From Solimonas sp. (GTDB lineage: Bacteria > Pseudomonadota > Gammaproteobacteria > Nevskiales > Nevskiaceae): a stretch of DNA of 64,000 nucleotides. Under the pieces are notes generated by a model. The model was given only the letters and a program-made list of their open reading frames with translations. It was not told the DNA's origin and searched no databases. Positions within the stretch are counted from its first letter, which is position 1, and every line of letters starts with the position of its first letter. The position numbers and the translations under genes are program-made. This document shows, piece by piece, positions 29,159 through 38,608 of this stretch. The stretch covers positions 30,727 to 94,726 of the forward strand of contig JASBRP010000037.1 in assembly GCA_030149365.1 (NCBI GenBank). Reading direction: 5' to 3'.

Positions 29159-29184
29159 GGTGGGCACGCTTCGCTTAGCCCACC
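29159..29184. repeat. GGTGGGC...GCCCACC intergenic hairpin
   Basis: GGTGGGC (29159-29165) and GCCCACC (29178-29184) enclose ACGCTTCGCTTA. This is a widespread dispersed intergenic palindrome in proteobacteria. It lies 3' of the antiporter gene and may act as its transcript end. Confidence 0.6.
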
Positions 29185-29211
29185 CTAGATTAAAGGCGCG
29201 GCAGGGCGGCG

Positions 29212-30933
29212 TTACTCCTGCTGCTGGTTCATCTGCCCGCGCCGCGCCGCGGCCTCGTCGAACTGGCCGCGGATCGCCGGGTAGCGGCGCAGCACTTCGC
29301 GGAAGTCGCGACGGTTGAGGGTGACGAAGCGGCAGTAGTCCAGGGCGGTGACGTCGGCCGAGCGCGGGCGGTCGCCGAGCAGGGCCATCTCGCCGAAGAA
29401 GTCGCCGGCCTGCAGGCGCACACGCTTGTCGCCCACCGCCACCTCCGCCAGCCCGGACGAGATGAAGTACACCGCGTCCGGCGGATCGCCGATGCGGATC
29501 ACACGCTCACCCGGCTGGGCCTCCTGCGAGTGGAAGTGCAGGGCCACGACCTCGCGCTGTTCCGGTGACAGTTCCGCGAACAGGGGGAAGCGCTCTACCA
29601 GTTCCTCCGGCGAGAAACTCTGGTGTGCCAGCGCGCGCTGCTCGGCCAGCTCGCGGGCCTGTTCCAGCTCGGCTTCCAGCGCGGCGAAGCGCGGCGCGCG
29701 CGAGGTTTCCAGCGCCCGGTGCAGGCGCGGGTTCGCCTGGGCTCGTCGGCCCAGCCCGTTGGCGGCGGCGAAAGCCAGCGGGTTGAGCGTGATCGACAGC
29801 AGGGCCGCGGCCAGTATCAGGCTGTAGCCCTCCGGCGACAGCAACTGGTAGCTGAGGCCGATGCCGGCGAGGATGAAGGAGAACTCGCCGATCTGCGCCA
29901 GCGCGGCGGAGACCGTCAGCGCGGTGGACAGCGGATAGCCCAGCAGCAGCACGATGACGGCCGCTACCAGGGACTTGCCGATCACCACCAGCAGCAACAC
30001 CGAGGCCACCAGCAGCGGCTCGCGCAGCAGGATGGCGGGGTCGAACAGCATGCCCACGGATACGAAGAACAGCACCGCGAAGGCATCCTGCAGCGGCAGC
30101 GAGTTGGCGGCGGCCTTGTGGCTGAGGTCGGACTCGTTGAGCACCATGCCGGCAAAGAAGGCGCCGAGGGCGAAGGACACGCCGAACAGCGCGGCGGAGC
30201 CGAAGGCGATGCCGATGGCCATGGACAGCACCGCCAGCGTGAACAGCTCGCGCGAGCCGGTACGCGCCACCTGCTTGAGCAGCCAAGGCAGCACGCGCGG
30301 CCCGACCAGCAGCACCACCGCGCCGAAGGCCGAGACCTTCAGCAGCGTCATCACCAGTTGCTGCCACAGCGGGCCGGCCGTCGCCGCGCCCTCGTCGGGC
30401 TTGCCGCCGAGCACGCCGGCCAGTGCCGGCAGCAGCACCAGGGCCAGCACCATCGCCAGGTCCTCCACGATCAGCCAGCCCACGGCGATGCGGCCGTTGG
30501 TGGAGGCCACGGCATTGCGTTCCTCCAGTGCCTTGAGCAGCACCACGGTACTGGCCACCGACAGGCTCAGTCCCAGCACCAGGCCGCCGCCGAAGCTCCA
30601 GCCCCAGAACATGGCCATGCCCACGCCGATGGCGCTGGCCAGCACGATCTGCCCGATGGCGCCGGGGATGGCGATGCGCCGCACCGCCATCAGGTCCGCC
30701 AGCGAGAAATGCAGGCCTACGCCGAACATCAGCAGGATCACGCCGATCTCGGCGAGCTGCGCCGCCAGCGCGGCGTCGGCGACGAAGCCGGGGGTGTTGG
30801 GGCCTACCAGGACACCGGCCACCAGGTAGCCGACCAGGGGCGGCAGGCGCAGGCGGTTGGCGACCAGGCCCAGGACAAAGGCCAGGACGAAGCCGACGGC
30901 GATGGTGGCGATGAGCGTGACGTCATGCGGCAT
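29212..30933 (-). CDS. Kef-type cation/proton antiporter (CPA2) with C-terminal cyclic-nucleotide-binding-like domain
   Basis: 573 residues. Residues 1-400 hold about twelve helices of the CPA2 fold (VGYLVAGVLVGPNTPGF, LLMFGVGLHFS, FFAGMVLNESDLSHKA). Then a charged coil (FAALEAELEQARELAEQRALA) and a cNMP-binding-like beta roll (GERVIRIGDPPDAVYFISSGLAEV, GDFFGEMALLGDRPRSADVTA) follow at about 450-560. It probably exchanges K+ or Na+ for H+ at the inner membrane. The usual Kef NAD-binding (TrkA-N) domain is absent and the nucleotide roll takes its place, which is known in some antiporters but less common. Confidence 0.88.
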   Translation of the reverse strand: MPHDVTLIATIAVGFVLAFVLGLVANRLRLPPLVGYLVAGVLVGPNTPGFVADAALAAQLAEIGVILLMFGVGLHFSLADLMAVRRIAIPGAIGQIVLASAIGVGMAMFWGWSFGGGLVLGLSLSVASTVVLLKALEERNAVASTNGRIAVGWLIVEDLAMVLALVLLPALAGVLGGKPDEGAATAGPLWQQLVMTLLKVSAFGAVVLLVGPRVLPWLLKQVARTGSRELFTLAVLSMAIGIAFGSAALFGVSFALGAFFAGMVLNESDLSHKAAANSLPLQDAFAVLFFVSVGMLFDPAILLREPLLVASVLLLVVIGKSLVAAVIVLLLGYPLSTALTVSAALAQIGEFSFILAGIGLSYQLLSPEGYSLILAAALLSITLNPLAFAAANGLGRRAQANPRLHRALETSRAPRFAALEAELEQARELAEQRALAHQSFSPEELVERFPLFAELSPEQREVVALHFHSQEAQPGERVIRIGDPPDAVYFISSGLAEVAVGDKRVRLQAGDFFGEMALLGDRPRSADVTALDYCRFVTLNRRDFREVLRRYPAIRGQFDEAAARRGQMNQQQE

Positions 30934-31089
30934 GGAGGGATTCCCGCGGAGGTGGCACGCCAGGGGCCAGGGCCCGTGACACGCCCAAGATTAACCGATG
31001 CGCATGACGGCACGAATGACCGGAGTGGACGGCCTGGCGCCGCGCGGCGCTAGAATCGCCGCATCGCAGCGCCGTCGTGGGAGGCAACC

Positions 31090-31491
31090 ATGTGGCAGAT
31101 CGACTTCATCAGCGACCGCTTTCTTCCCTACCTGCCGGAAGACAGCCAGGCCAACCCCGGCGCCTACGGCTTCGAGCTGGCGCTATGGCTCTCGCAGGAA
31201 CTGATGCGGCGCGGCACGGTGACCAGTTATCCGCTGGGTGAGGACTGGGGCTGGTTCATCGAGTATCTGAAGGACGACGTGGAGCTGATGATTTGCTGCG
31301 GCAGCCCGGCGGAGGCGGGCGAGGGCTATCGTGGCCAGGCGATCGGCTGGAGCATCTACTCCCAGGCACCGGGCGGCTGGTTCAAGCGCCGCTCCGGCCC
31401 GGCGGCCAAGGCGGCGGCAGCGCAATTGCTGGAGCAGGTCCTGAGCGTGCTGGAGGATGCCGGCATCGAGGCGGAGCGGATCGAGAGCTGA
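31090..31491 (+). CDS. Conserved small protein of unknown function
   Basis: 133 residues, soluble, Trp/Tyr-rich (WQIDFISDRFLPYLPEDSQANPGAYGFELALWLSQELMRRG, DWGWFIEYLKDDVELMICCG). It has no signal peptide or membrane helix. It looks like a compact alpha/beta protein of one domain. Base use is like the backbone, so it is a resident gene. Family not recognised. Confidence 0.7.
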   Translation: MWQIDFISDRFLPYLPEDSQANPGAYGFELALWLSQELMRRGTVTSYPLGEDWGWFIEYLKDDVELMICCGSPAEAGEGYRGQAIGWSIYSQAPGGWFKRRSGPAAKAAAAQLLEQVLSVLEDAGIEAERIES

Positions 31492-31522
31492 TGTCGCCGG
31501 GCGGCAACCGCCCGGCGACGCC

Positions 31523-32944
31523 TCAACCTGCCGCGGAACTCGTGCTGCGCTCCTGCAGCCCACCACCCAGCGCCCGATACAGGTCCACCAGGTTCAGCAG
31601 GCGCTGCTGCCGCGCTTCCACCAGGTCCTGCTCGGCGTCGAACAGTTCGCGCTGCGCGTCCAGCACGTCCAGGTAGCTGGCGATGCCGGCCTTGTAGCGC
31701 TGCTCGGCGAGCTGCAGCCGGTCGGCCTGGCCCTGGCGCAGGCGCTCCTGTGCCTCCACCTGTTCCTCGAAGCTGCCGCGCGCCACCAGCGCGTCGGCCA
31801 CCTCGCGGAAGGCCACCTGGATGCTGCGCTCGTAGTCGGTCACGGCGAGGTCGCGGTCCACCTGCGACACACGCAGGTTGGCGCGGTTGCGGCCGGCGTC
31901 GAAGATCGGCAGCGTGATCTGCGGCACGAAGGACCAGTTGCGGCTGCCGGCCTCGAACAGGTCCGACAGCTCCGGCGACGCGCTGCCGATGGCGGCGGTC
32001 AGCGAGATGCGCGGGAAGAAGGCGGCGCGCGCGGCGCCGATGCTGGCGTTGGCCGACAGCAGGCGCTGCTCGGCGGCGCGCAGGTCCGGGCGCTGCGCCA
32101 GCAGCTGCGAGGGCAGGCCGGCCGGCAGGTTGGCGACGAAGGGCTGGTCCGACAGCAGCGAGCTGCCCTCGCCCTGCGTCACCGGCGCACCCACCACCAG
32201 GCGCAGCGCGTTGCCGGCCTGGGCGCTGCGGCGCGTCAGCGTGACGGTGGCGACGCGGGCGGATTCCACCAGCGTCTCCACCTGCTTCAGATCCAGCGCC
32301 GACGAAGCGCCGGCTTCATAGCGCTGCCGCGCCAGGGTCAGCGCCTCGCTGCGGGCTTCCAGGGTCTTGCGCGCCAGGTCCAGCTGCTCGCGCAGCGCCA
32401 GGTCGGCGAGCCAGGCCTTGGCCACCTCGGCGATCAGCGCGATGCGCGCGGCATCGCGAGCCTCGGCGGTGGCCAGGTACTGCGCCAGCGCGGCGTCCTT
32501 GAGGCTGCGCACGCGGCCGAACAGGTCCAGCTCGAAGGCGGTGATGCCCAGGCCCACCTGGTATTCGCTGCCGGTGACGGCGCTGCCGGTCGGGCTCAGC
32601 GCGGCCGGCGTGCGGCCGCGCGTGAGGCTGCCCTGTGCGTCGATCTGCGGCAGCAGGTCCGCGCGCTGCACGCGATACAGCGCCTGCGCGCGTTCGGCGT
32701 TGAGCACCGCGGTGCGCAGGTCGCGGTTGTTCTCCAGTGCGGTGGCGATCAGCGCCTGCAGGCGCGCGTCGGTGAACATCTCGCGCCAGCCCAGCTCCAC
32801 CGCGTCCCTGGCGGCGGTGCTGTCGCCGGCCGGGTACTGCGCATCCACCGGCAGCGCCGGGCGCTCGTAGCGCGGCGCCAGCGTGCAGCCGGCCATCGCC
32901 AGGGCCAAGGTCCAAGCGCCGAGGCGGAAGATCGTCTTACTCAT
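31523..32944 (-). CDS. RND efflux outer-membrane lipoprotein (OprM/NodT family)
   Basis: 473 residues with a lipoprotein signal (LALAMAGC, lipidated Cys near residue 20), then CTLAPRYERPALPV typical of OprM-type factors. Two TolC-like repeats of helical hairpins follow (ALIATALENNRDLRTAVLN..., LAEQRYKAGIASYLDVLDAQRELFDAEQDLV). It forms the outer-membrane duct for the RND pump. Its ATG lies inside the end of the pump gene (8-base overlap), so translation is coupled. Confidence 0.93.
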   Translation of the reverse strand: MSKTIFRLGAWTLALAMAGCTLAPRYERPALPVDAQYPAGDSTAARDAVELGWREMFTDARLQALIATALENNRDLRTAVLNAERAQALYRVQRADLLPQIDAQGSLTRGRTPAALSPTGSAVTGSEYQVGLGITAFELDLFGRVRSLKDAALAQYLATAEARDAARIALIAEVAKAWLADLALREQLDLARKTLEARSEALTLARQRYEAGASSALDLKQVETLVESARVATVTLTRRSAQAGNALRLVVGAPVTQGEGSSLLSDQPFVANLPAGLPSQLLAQRPDLRAAEQRLLSANASIGAARAAFFPRISLTAAIGSASPELSDLFEAGSRNWSFVPQITLPIFDAGRNRANLRVSQVDRDLAVTDYERSIQVAFREVADALVARGSFEEQVEAQERLRQGQADRLQLAEQRYKAGIASYLDVLDAQRELFDAEQDLVEARQQRLLNLVDLYRALGGGLQERSTSSAAG

Positions 32945-35900
32945 GGGTCATCTCCCGCGCGAGCGCCGGGCGCCGCGTCACCAAGCGTTTCACCACTACG
33001 AAGAACACCGGCACCAGGAACACCGCGAGCACGGTGGCGGCGATCATGCCGCCCATCACGGCGGTGCCGATGGCACGCTGGCTGGCAGAGCCGGCGCCGT
33101 CGGCGATCACCAGCGGCAGCACGCCGAGGATGAAGGCCAGCGAGGTCATCACGATGGGACGGAAGCGCAGCTTCACCGCCTCCAGCGTCGCCTCGACCAG
33201 GCCCTTGCCCTGCTCGTGCAGGTCCTTGGCGAACTCGATGATCAGGATCGCGTTCTTGGCGGACAGGCCGATGATCGCGATCAGGCCGACCTTGAAGTAG
33301 ACGTCGTCCGGCATGTCGCGCAGCATGACGCCCAGCACCGCGCCGAGGATGCCCAGCGGCACCACCAGCATCACCGCGAAGGGGATCGACCAGCTCTCGT
33401 AGAGCGCGGCCAGGCACAGGAACACGGCGAGGAAGGACAGCAGGAACAGCGCCGGGGCCTGCGCGCCGGAGAGCTTCTCCTCGCGCGACTGGCCGGACCA
33501 CTCGTAGCCGACGCCCTTGGGCAGCTGGGCGACCATGTTTTCCATCTCGGTCATGGCTTCGCCGGTGCTGTAGCCGGGCGCGGCGTCGCCGGTGATGCCG
33601 ATGGTGGGGAAGCCGTTGTAGCGCATCAGCTGCACCGAGCCCGGCACCCAGCGCGACTGCACGAAGGACGACAGTGCCACCATCTCGCCGCGGCCGTTGC
33701 GCACGTACAGCGCCGTGAGGTCTTCCGGCTGCATGCGCGCCTCGGCCACCGCCTGCACGATCACGCGCTGCTGGCGGCCCTGGCTGGGGAAGTCGTTGAC
33801 GTAGGCCGAGCCCAACGCGGTGGACAGCACCGCGTTGACGTCCTCGAAGGACACGCCCAGGGCGCTGGCCTTTTCGCGATCCACGTCGAGCTGCAGCTGC
33901 GGCGCATCCTCCAGGCCTTCGACGATGACGTTCATCAGCTTGGGATTCTGCCGCGCCATGTTCATCAGCTGGTTGCGCGCCTCGATCAGCTTGTCGCGGC
34001 CCAGGCTGCCGCGATCCTGCAGGCGCAGCGCGAAGCCGGTGGCGCTGCCCAGCTCCGGGATCGGCGGCGGCACGATGGTCAGGATCTCGGCATCACGCAC
34101 ATGCGACAGCGTGCCGTTGGCCTTGCCGGACAGCGCCATCGCGGACTCCTCGTCGCTGCGCTCGCTCCAGTCCTTGAGATTGGCAAAGCCCAGCGCGGCG
34201 TTCTGGCCGGCGCCGGCGAAGCTGAAGCCCACCACGGTGACCAGGCGCGACACCGCGGATTCCTCGCCGAAGAATTTCTCCACCTGCTCCACCACCTGCT
34301 CGGTACGGTGGATGCTGGCACCCGGCGGCAGCTGCACCAGGGTCAGGGTGTAGCCCTGGTCCTCGGTCGGCAGGAAGGAGCTGGGCAGGCGCACGAACAG
34401 CAGGCCCAGCGCCACCAGCAGCGCGGCGTAGACCAGCATGTAGCGGCCGGTGCGGCGCAGGATGCGCGCCACCGAGCCGTGGTAGCGGTCGGTAGTCTGC
34501 TCGAAGCGGCGGTTGAACCAGCCGAAGAAGCCGCCGCGGCTTTCGTGATGGCCCTTGGGAATCGGCTTGAGCATGGTGGCGCAGAGCGCCGGCGTCAGCG
34601 TCAGCGCCATCAGCGCGGAGAACAGCATCGACGAGGCCATGGACAGTGAGAACTGCTTGTAGATCGCACCCACCGAGCCGCCGAAGAAGGCCATCGGGAT
34701 GAACACCGCGGTCAGCACCAGGGTGATGCCGACGATGGCGCCGGTGATCTGGCCCATGGCCTTGACCGTGGCGTCGCGTGGCGACAGGCCCTCCTCGCGC
34801 ATGATGCGCTCGACGTTCTCCACCACCACGATGGCATCGTCCACCAGGATGCCGATGGCCAGCACCAGGCCGAACATGGTCAGCACGTTGATCGAGAAGC
34901 CCAGCGCCAGCATGGTGACGAAAGCGCCGGTCAGCGCCACCGGCACGACGATGGTGGGGATCAGCGTGGCACGGAAATTCTGCAGGAACAGGTACATCAC
35001 CAGGAACACCAGCAGCACCGCCTCGAGCAGGGTCTTCACCACCTCCTTGATCGAGATGCGCACGAAGCTGGAGCTGTCGTAGGGGATGTCGTAGCTGAAG
35101 CCCTCGGGGAAGTAGGTCTTCAGTTCCTCCATCTTCTCGCGCACCGCATCGGCGGTGGCCAGGGCGTTGCCGGTGGGCGTGAGCTGCACGCCGATGGCGG
35201 CCAGCGGGCGGCCGTTGAGGCGCGCGGTGGCGGCGTATTCCTGGCCGCCGAGCTCCACGCGCGCGACATCGCGCAGGCGCAGCACCGAACCGTCGGCGTT
35301 GGCCCGCAGCAGGATGTTGCCGAAGGCCTCGGGCGTGGTCAGCTGCCCGGTGACGACGACGCTGTGCGCGATCTGCTGCGTGTCCGGCGAGGGCTGCCCG
35401 CCGACCATGCCGGCGGCGACCTGGGCGTTCTGCTTCTCGATGGCGGCGACGACATCGGCCGGGGTCAGGTTCAGGCCCACCAGCTTGGCCGGGTCGATCC
35501 ACACGCGCATGGCGCGCTCGGTGCCGAACAGCAGCGCCTGGCCGACGCCGGGCAGACGGCGGATGCTCTCGATGACGTTGCGCGAGATGTAGTCGCCCAG
35601 TACCACCGGGTCGATCTTCGGATCGTTGGAGGACAGGGTGATGAACAGCAGGAAGTTGTTGGTGGCCTTGTTGACCTGCACGCCCTGCTGGCGCACCGCT
35701 TGCGGCAGGCGTGCCTCGACGCGCTTCAGGCGGTTCTGCACGTCCACCGCGGCGATCTCGGGATCGGTGCCCACGCGGAAGGACGCGGTGATGGTCGCCT
35801 GGCCGTTGCTCTGGCTCTTGGACTCGACGTACTCCAGGCCCTCGGCGCCGTTGAGCTCCTGCTCGATCAGGCTGGTGACGCTCTCGTCCAGGATCTTGGC

Positions 35901-36059
35901 CGAGGCGCCGGGGTAGGTCGCCGTAATGACGACGGCCGGCGGCGCGATGGTGGGGTACTGCGAGATCGGCAGCTGGGTGATCGCCAGCGCGCCGGCGATC
36001 AGGATGAACAGCGAGATCACCCAGGCGAAAATCGGGCGATCGATGAAGAAACGGGCCAT
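32937..36059 (-). CDS. RND multidrug efflux pump, AcrB/MexB (HAE1) family
   Basis: 1040 residues, the usual length, with twelve membrane helices. Motifs: PISQYPTIAPPAVVITATYPGA at the N-terminus, GILVDDAIVVVENVERIMREEG carrying the proton-relay Asp pair, and SAKNAILIIEFAKD in the second half. It expels hydrophobic drugs and solvents by proton antiport. It is the middle gene of an adaptor-pump-duct operon, divergent from tetR. Confidence 0.96.
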   Translation of the reverse strand: MARFFIDRPIFAWVISLFILIAGALAITQLPISQYPTIAPPAVVITATYPGASAKILDESVTSLIEQELNGAEGLEYVESKSQSNGQATITASFRVGTDPEIAAVDVQNRLKRVEARLPQAVRQQGVQVNKATNNFLLFITLSSNDPKIDPVVLGDYISRNVIESIRRLPGVGQALLFGTERAMRVWIDPAKLVGLNLTPADVVAAIEKQNAQVAAGMVGGQPSPDTQQIAHSVVVTGQLTTPEAFGNILLRANADGSVLRLRDVARVELGGQEYAATARLNGRPLAAIGVQLTPTGNALATADAVREKMEELKTYFPEGFSYDIPYDSSSFVRISIKEVVKTLLEAVLLVFLVMYLFLQNFRATLIPTIVVPVALTGAFVTMLALGFSINVLTMFGLVLAIGILVDDAIVVVENVERIMREEGLSPRDATVKAMGQITGAIVGITLVLTAVFIPMAFFGGSVGAIYKQFSLSMASSMLFSALMALTLTPALCATMLKPIPKGHHESRGGFFGWFNRRFEQTTDRYHGSVARILRRTGRYMLVYAALLVALGLLFVRLPSSFLPTEDQGYTLTLVQLPPGASIHRTEQVVEQVEKFFGEESAVSRLVTVVGFSFAGAGQNAALGFANLKDWSERSDEESAMALSGKANGTLSHVRDAEILTIVPPPIPELGSATGFALRLQDRGSLGRDKLIEARNQLMNMARQNPKLMNVIVEGLEDAPQLQLDVDREKASALGVSFEDVNAVLSTALGSAYVNDFPSQGRQQRVIVQAVAEARMQPEDLTALYVRNGRGEMVALSSFVQSRWVPGSVQLMRYNGFPTIGITGDAAPGYSTGEAMTEMENMVAQLPKGVGYEWSGQSREEKLSGAQAPALFLLSFLAVFLCLAALYESWSIPFAVMLVVPLGILGAVLGVMLRDMPDDVYFKVGLIAIIGLSAKNAILIIEFAKDLHEQGKGLVEATLEAVKLRFRPIVMTSLAFILGVLPLVIADGAGSASQRAIGTAVMGGMIAATVLAVFLVPVFFVVVKRLVTRRPALAREMTHE

Positions 36060-36095
36060 GGCTTAGCGCACCTCAAGAAGAAGTGGCCGCCGGCC

Positions 36096-36113
36096 CCGAG
36101 CCTGTCGAAGGGG
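36096..36113. repeat. Dispersed motif CCGAGCCTGTCGAAGGGG between adaptor and pump genes
   Basis: The reverse complement contains CTTCGACAGGCTC, a widespread intergenic repeat core in proteobacteria. It lies in an unusually long 163-base gap inside the efflux operon. A further palindrome (GAAGACGCCCT, C, AGGGCGTCTTC, 36213-36235) overlaps the adaptor stop codon and could tune pump expression. Confidence 0.55.
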
Positions 36114-36222
36114 GGTACGGCCACTCGTTGTCCTATGCTGGAGAACCCGGCCCCTGCGGCGACGGCCGCAGCAGACCCCGCGGAACAGGCTCCGCGGGCT
36201 CGGGCTTTTCCGGAAGACGCCC

Positions 36223-37395
36223 TCAGGGCGTCTTCTGGGTCTGTTCGGTCGCCGCGACCTGCGAACCCGGCCAGGCCACCGGCTTGACGTCGGCACCGGG
36301 CTGCACCCGCTGCAGGCCATCCACCACGATGTGCTCGCCGGCCGCCAGGCCCGAGGCGATCACCCATTGGTCGCCATGCGCGGCCGTTACCTTGACCTCG
36401 CGGCGCTCGGCCTTGCCGTCCTTCACCACCCAGACGCTGGCGGCGTCGCCGGCGCGCACCACCGCCTGCTGCGGCACGGTGATGGCGTCGCGCGCCACCG
36501 CCTGCTGCAGGCGGGCGCGCACGTACATGCCCGGCAGCAGGCTGCGGTCGGGGTTGGGCACCTCGGCACGCAACGCGATGGTGCCGGTGCTCTCGTCGAC
36601 GCTGACCTCGCTGAACAGCAGGCGTCCGGGATGCGGGTGCTCACGGCCGTCCTCGGTGAGTATCACCACCTGCGCCGTCTCGCTGGCGGCGCTGCCGCTC
36701 TCCAGCGCGCGCTTCAGGCGCAGCGCGTCGCTGCTGGACTGGGTCAGGTTCACGTAGACCGGGTCGATCTGCTGCACGGTGGCCAGCGGAGTGGCCTCGT
36801 TCTGGCCCACCAGCGCGCCCTCGGTGACGGCGGCACGGCCGATGCGGCCGCGGATCGGCGCGGTGACGGTGGCATAGCCCAGGTTCAGGCTGGCGGTCTC
36901 CAGCGCGGCCTTGGCCAGGTCCACGTCGGCCTTGGCCAGGTCACGGGTGGCCACGGCGTCGTCGTATTCCTGCTGGCTGATGGCGCGGGTCTCCACCAGG
37001 GAGCTGTAGCGCTCGGCCTTGAGCCGGGCCACGTTCAGGGCCGCCTGGGCACGGGACAGGCTGGCGCGGGCGCTGGCCTGGGCGGCGCGCAGCGGCGCTG
37101 GGTCGATCTGGAACAGGCGGTCGCCGGCCTTCACCTCGCTACCCTCCTCGAACTCGCGCTTCAGCACGATGCCGGCCGCCCGGGCCCGGACCTCGGCCAC
37201 GCGGGAGGCCTCCACCCGGCCCGGCAGCTCGGCCACCAGGGGGATGGCGCTGGCCGCCACCGTCACCACGCCCACCTCGGGCGCGGCCGGGGCCGGCGGC
37301 GCCTCGGCTCCGGAGCAGCCAGCGAGGGCAGTGATGCCTGCTGCGACCAGAACTACTGCAAACGGGGTGCTGCGGAGAAGACGGAGACCTTTCAT
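36223..37395 (-). CDS. RND efflux periplasmic adaptor (AcrA/MexA family)
   Basis: 390 residues. Lipoprotein signal with ITALAGC, lipoyl halves (ELPGRVEASRVAEVRARAAGIV; SLNLGYATVTAPIRGRIGRA), a helical hairpin between them and a C-terminal beta-barrel/membrane-proximal part (GMYVRARLQQAVARDAITVPQQAV). It links pump and outer-membrane duct. The start is placed at ATG 37395; a GTG nine bases upstream is also possible. It is the first gene of the operon. Confidence 0.94.
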   Translation of the reverse strand: MKGLRLLRSTPFAVVLVAAGITALAGCSGAEAPPAPAAPEVGVVTVAASAIPLVAELPGRVEASRVAEVRARAAGIVLKREFEEGSEVKAGDRLFQIDPAPLRAAQASARASLSRAQAALNVARLKAERYSSLVETRAISQQEYDDAVATRDLAKADVDLAKAALETASLNLGYATVTAPIRGRIGRAAVTEGALVGQNEATPLATVQQIDPVYVNLTQSSSDALRLKRALESGSAASETAQVVILTEDGREHPHPGRLLFSEVSVDESTGTIALRAEVPNPDRSLLPGMYVRARLQQAVARDAITVPQQAVVRAGDAASVWVVKDGKAERREVKVTAAHGDQWVIASGLAAGEHIVVDGLQRVQPGADVKPVAWPGSQVAATEQTQKTP

Positions 37396-37432
37396 GATGC
37401 GCACTTGATGTCGGGGGGGACGGGGGTATTAT

Positions 37433-37450
37433 ATTCATTCATGAATGAAT
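37433..37450. promoter_or_regulatory. 18-bp palindromic TetR-type operator between efflux genes and tetR
   Basis: ATTCATTCATGAATGAAT is a perfect palindrome 38 bases upstream of the adaptor start and about 105 bases upstream of tetR. Tandem ATTC/GAAT steps are typical of AcrR/TtgR-type operators, so it is the likely binding site of the adjacent repressor. Confidence 0.8.
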
Positions 37451-37554
37451 GTAAAATGATGACTCCTGCCCGTTGTGCACCGCAACAGGGGAGGGCCGCC
37501 CGCCAGCCGGGGGCGAGCACCCTGGGGCGGATTGCCTGTGAGGATTAGAGGTCG

Positions 37555-38187
37555 ATGGCCAAGCGCAGTAAGGAAGATGCACTGGAAACCCGCGAAAGCA
37601 TCCTGGATGCCGCGGTCCAGGTCTTTCACGCCCGCGGGGTGTCCCGCCCCTCGCTGTCCGACGTGGCCGAGCTGGCCGGCGTGACCCGCGGCGCGGTCTA
37701 CGGCCACTTCAAGAACAAGAGCGACCTGTTCGACGCCCTTTGCGAGCGCGTCCGCCTGCCCACCGAGATCGTCTGCGAGGGCCGCCAGATGATCTCGGAG
37801 GACGACCCCCTGGGCGAACTGCGCATCACCTGGCTGGTGATCCTCTACAACGCCGTGGGCGACTGGCAGATGATCCTGGACATCATCTTCCACCGCTGCG
37901 AGATCGTGGAGGACAACGGCCGCATCCGCGAACGCCTGCTGGCCGGCCACGACGAGGCCGCCGAGCAGATCTCCGGCCTGCTGACCCGCGCCGTGGCGCA
38001 GGGCCAGCTGTCGCCGCGGCTCGACATCCCGCTGGCCGCGGTCATGGCCCATGGCACACTCGCCGGCCTGCTGAGCAACTGGCTGCTTGCGCCGAAATCC
38101 TTCGACCTGGCCGCCAACATGGAGCGCTGCATCGACGTGGTGATCGAGACCCTGCGCCACAACCAGGCCCTGCAGAAGCCGGACTGA
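37555..38187 (+). CDS. TetR-family repressor of the efflux operon (AcrR/TtgR-like)
   Basis: 210 residues. The HTH is at residues 10-55 (ETRESILDAAVQVFHARGVSRPSLSDVAELAGVTRGAVYGHFKNKSDLFDAL), followed by a helical ligand domain with the AcrR-type segment GELRITWLVILYNAVGDWQMILDIIFHRCE. Divergent placement to the RND operon with a palindrome between makes local repression very likely. Confidence 0.92.
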   Translation: MAKRSKEDALETRESILDAAVQVFHARGVSRPSLSDVAELAGVTRGAVYGHFKNKSDLFDALCERVRLPTEIVCEGRQMISEDDPLGELRITWLVILYNAVGDWQMILDIIFHRCEIVEDNGRIRERLLAGHDEAAEQISGLLTRAVAQGQLSPRLDIPLAAVMAHGTLAGLLSNWLLAPKSFDLAANMERCIDVVIETLRHNQALQKPD

Positions 38188-38236
38188 GGGCGGCGGCACG
38201 TTGCAGTGGGCCGCGGCTCGCGTCAGCATCCGCGCC

Positions 38237-38578
38237 ATGGAACCCACTCAAGCCCTCGACATCCTCCACGCGCTCGCCGCCGGCACCGACCCCGCCACCG
38301 GCGAGGTCTTCCCCCCTGACAGCCCCTACCAGCAGCCGGACGTGCTCGGCGCGCTGGCGCTGGCGGTGAACACGCTGCAGCAGGCCGCCAACGCCGCGCG
38401 CAAGAACCAGAAGCTGCCCGCCGCCACCGGCAAGCCCTGGACCGCCGAAGAAGACCAGGCCCTGGTCGCCGCCTTCGAATCCGGCAGCACGCCCAAGCAG
38501 CTCGCCACCGCGCACGACCGCACCAACGGCGCCGTCCGCTCGCGGCTGATGAAGCTGGGCAAGCTGGACGTGCGCTAA
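38237..38578 (+). CDS. Small protein with C-terminal SANT/Myb-like helix-turn-helix
   Basis: 113 residues from ATG 38237. The N-terminal half is TQALDILHALAAGTDPATGEVFPPDSPYQQPDVLGAL. The C-terminal part KPWTAEEDQALVAAFESGSTPKQLATAHDRTNGAVRSRLMKLG looks like a Myb/SANT-type HTH, with the tryptophan and the WTxEED start. Likely DNA-binding and cytoplasmic. It lies 49 bases downstream of tetR and could be co-transcribed. No specific role is known to me. Confidence 0.78.
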   Translation: MEPTQALDILHALAAGTDPATGEVFPPDSPYQQPDVLGALALAVNTLQQAANAARKNQKLPAATGKPWTAEEDQALVAAFESGSTPKQLATAHDRTNGAVRSRLMKLGKLDVR

Positions 38579-38608
38579 AGCTCGCGCGCCCTCCCGCATC
38601 GGCACGAC

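Noticed and set aside
29159..29184. Specific terminator for the antiporter gene
   Set aside because: The hairpin lacks a U-tract and matches a common dispersed repeat, so it is listed as a repeat.
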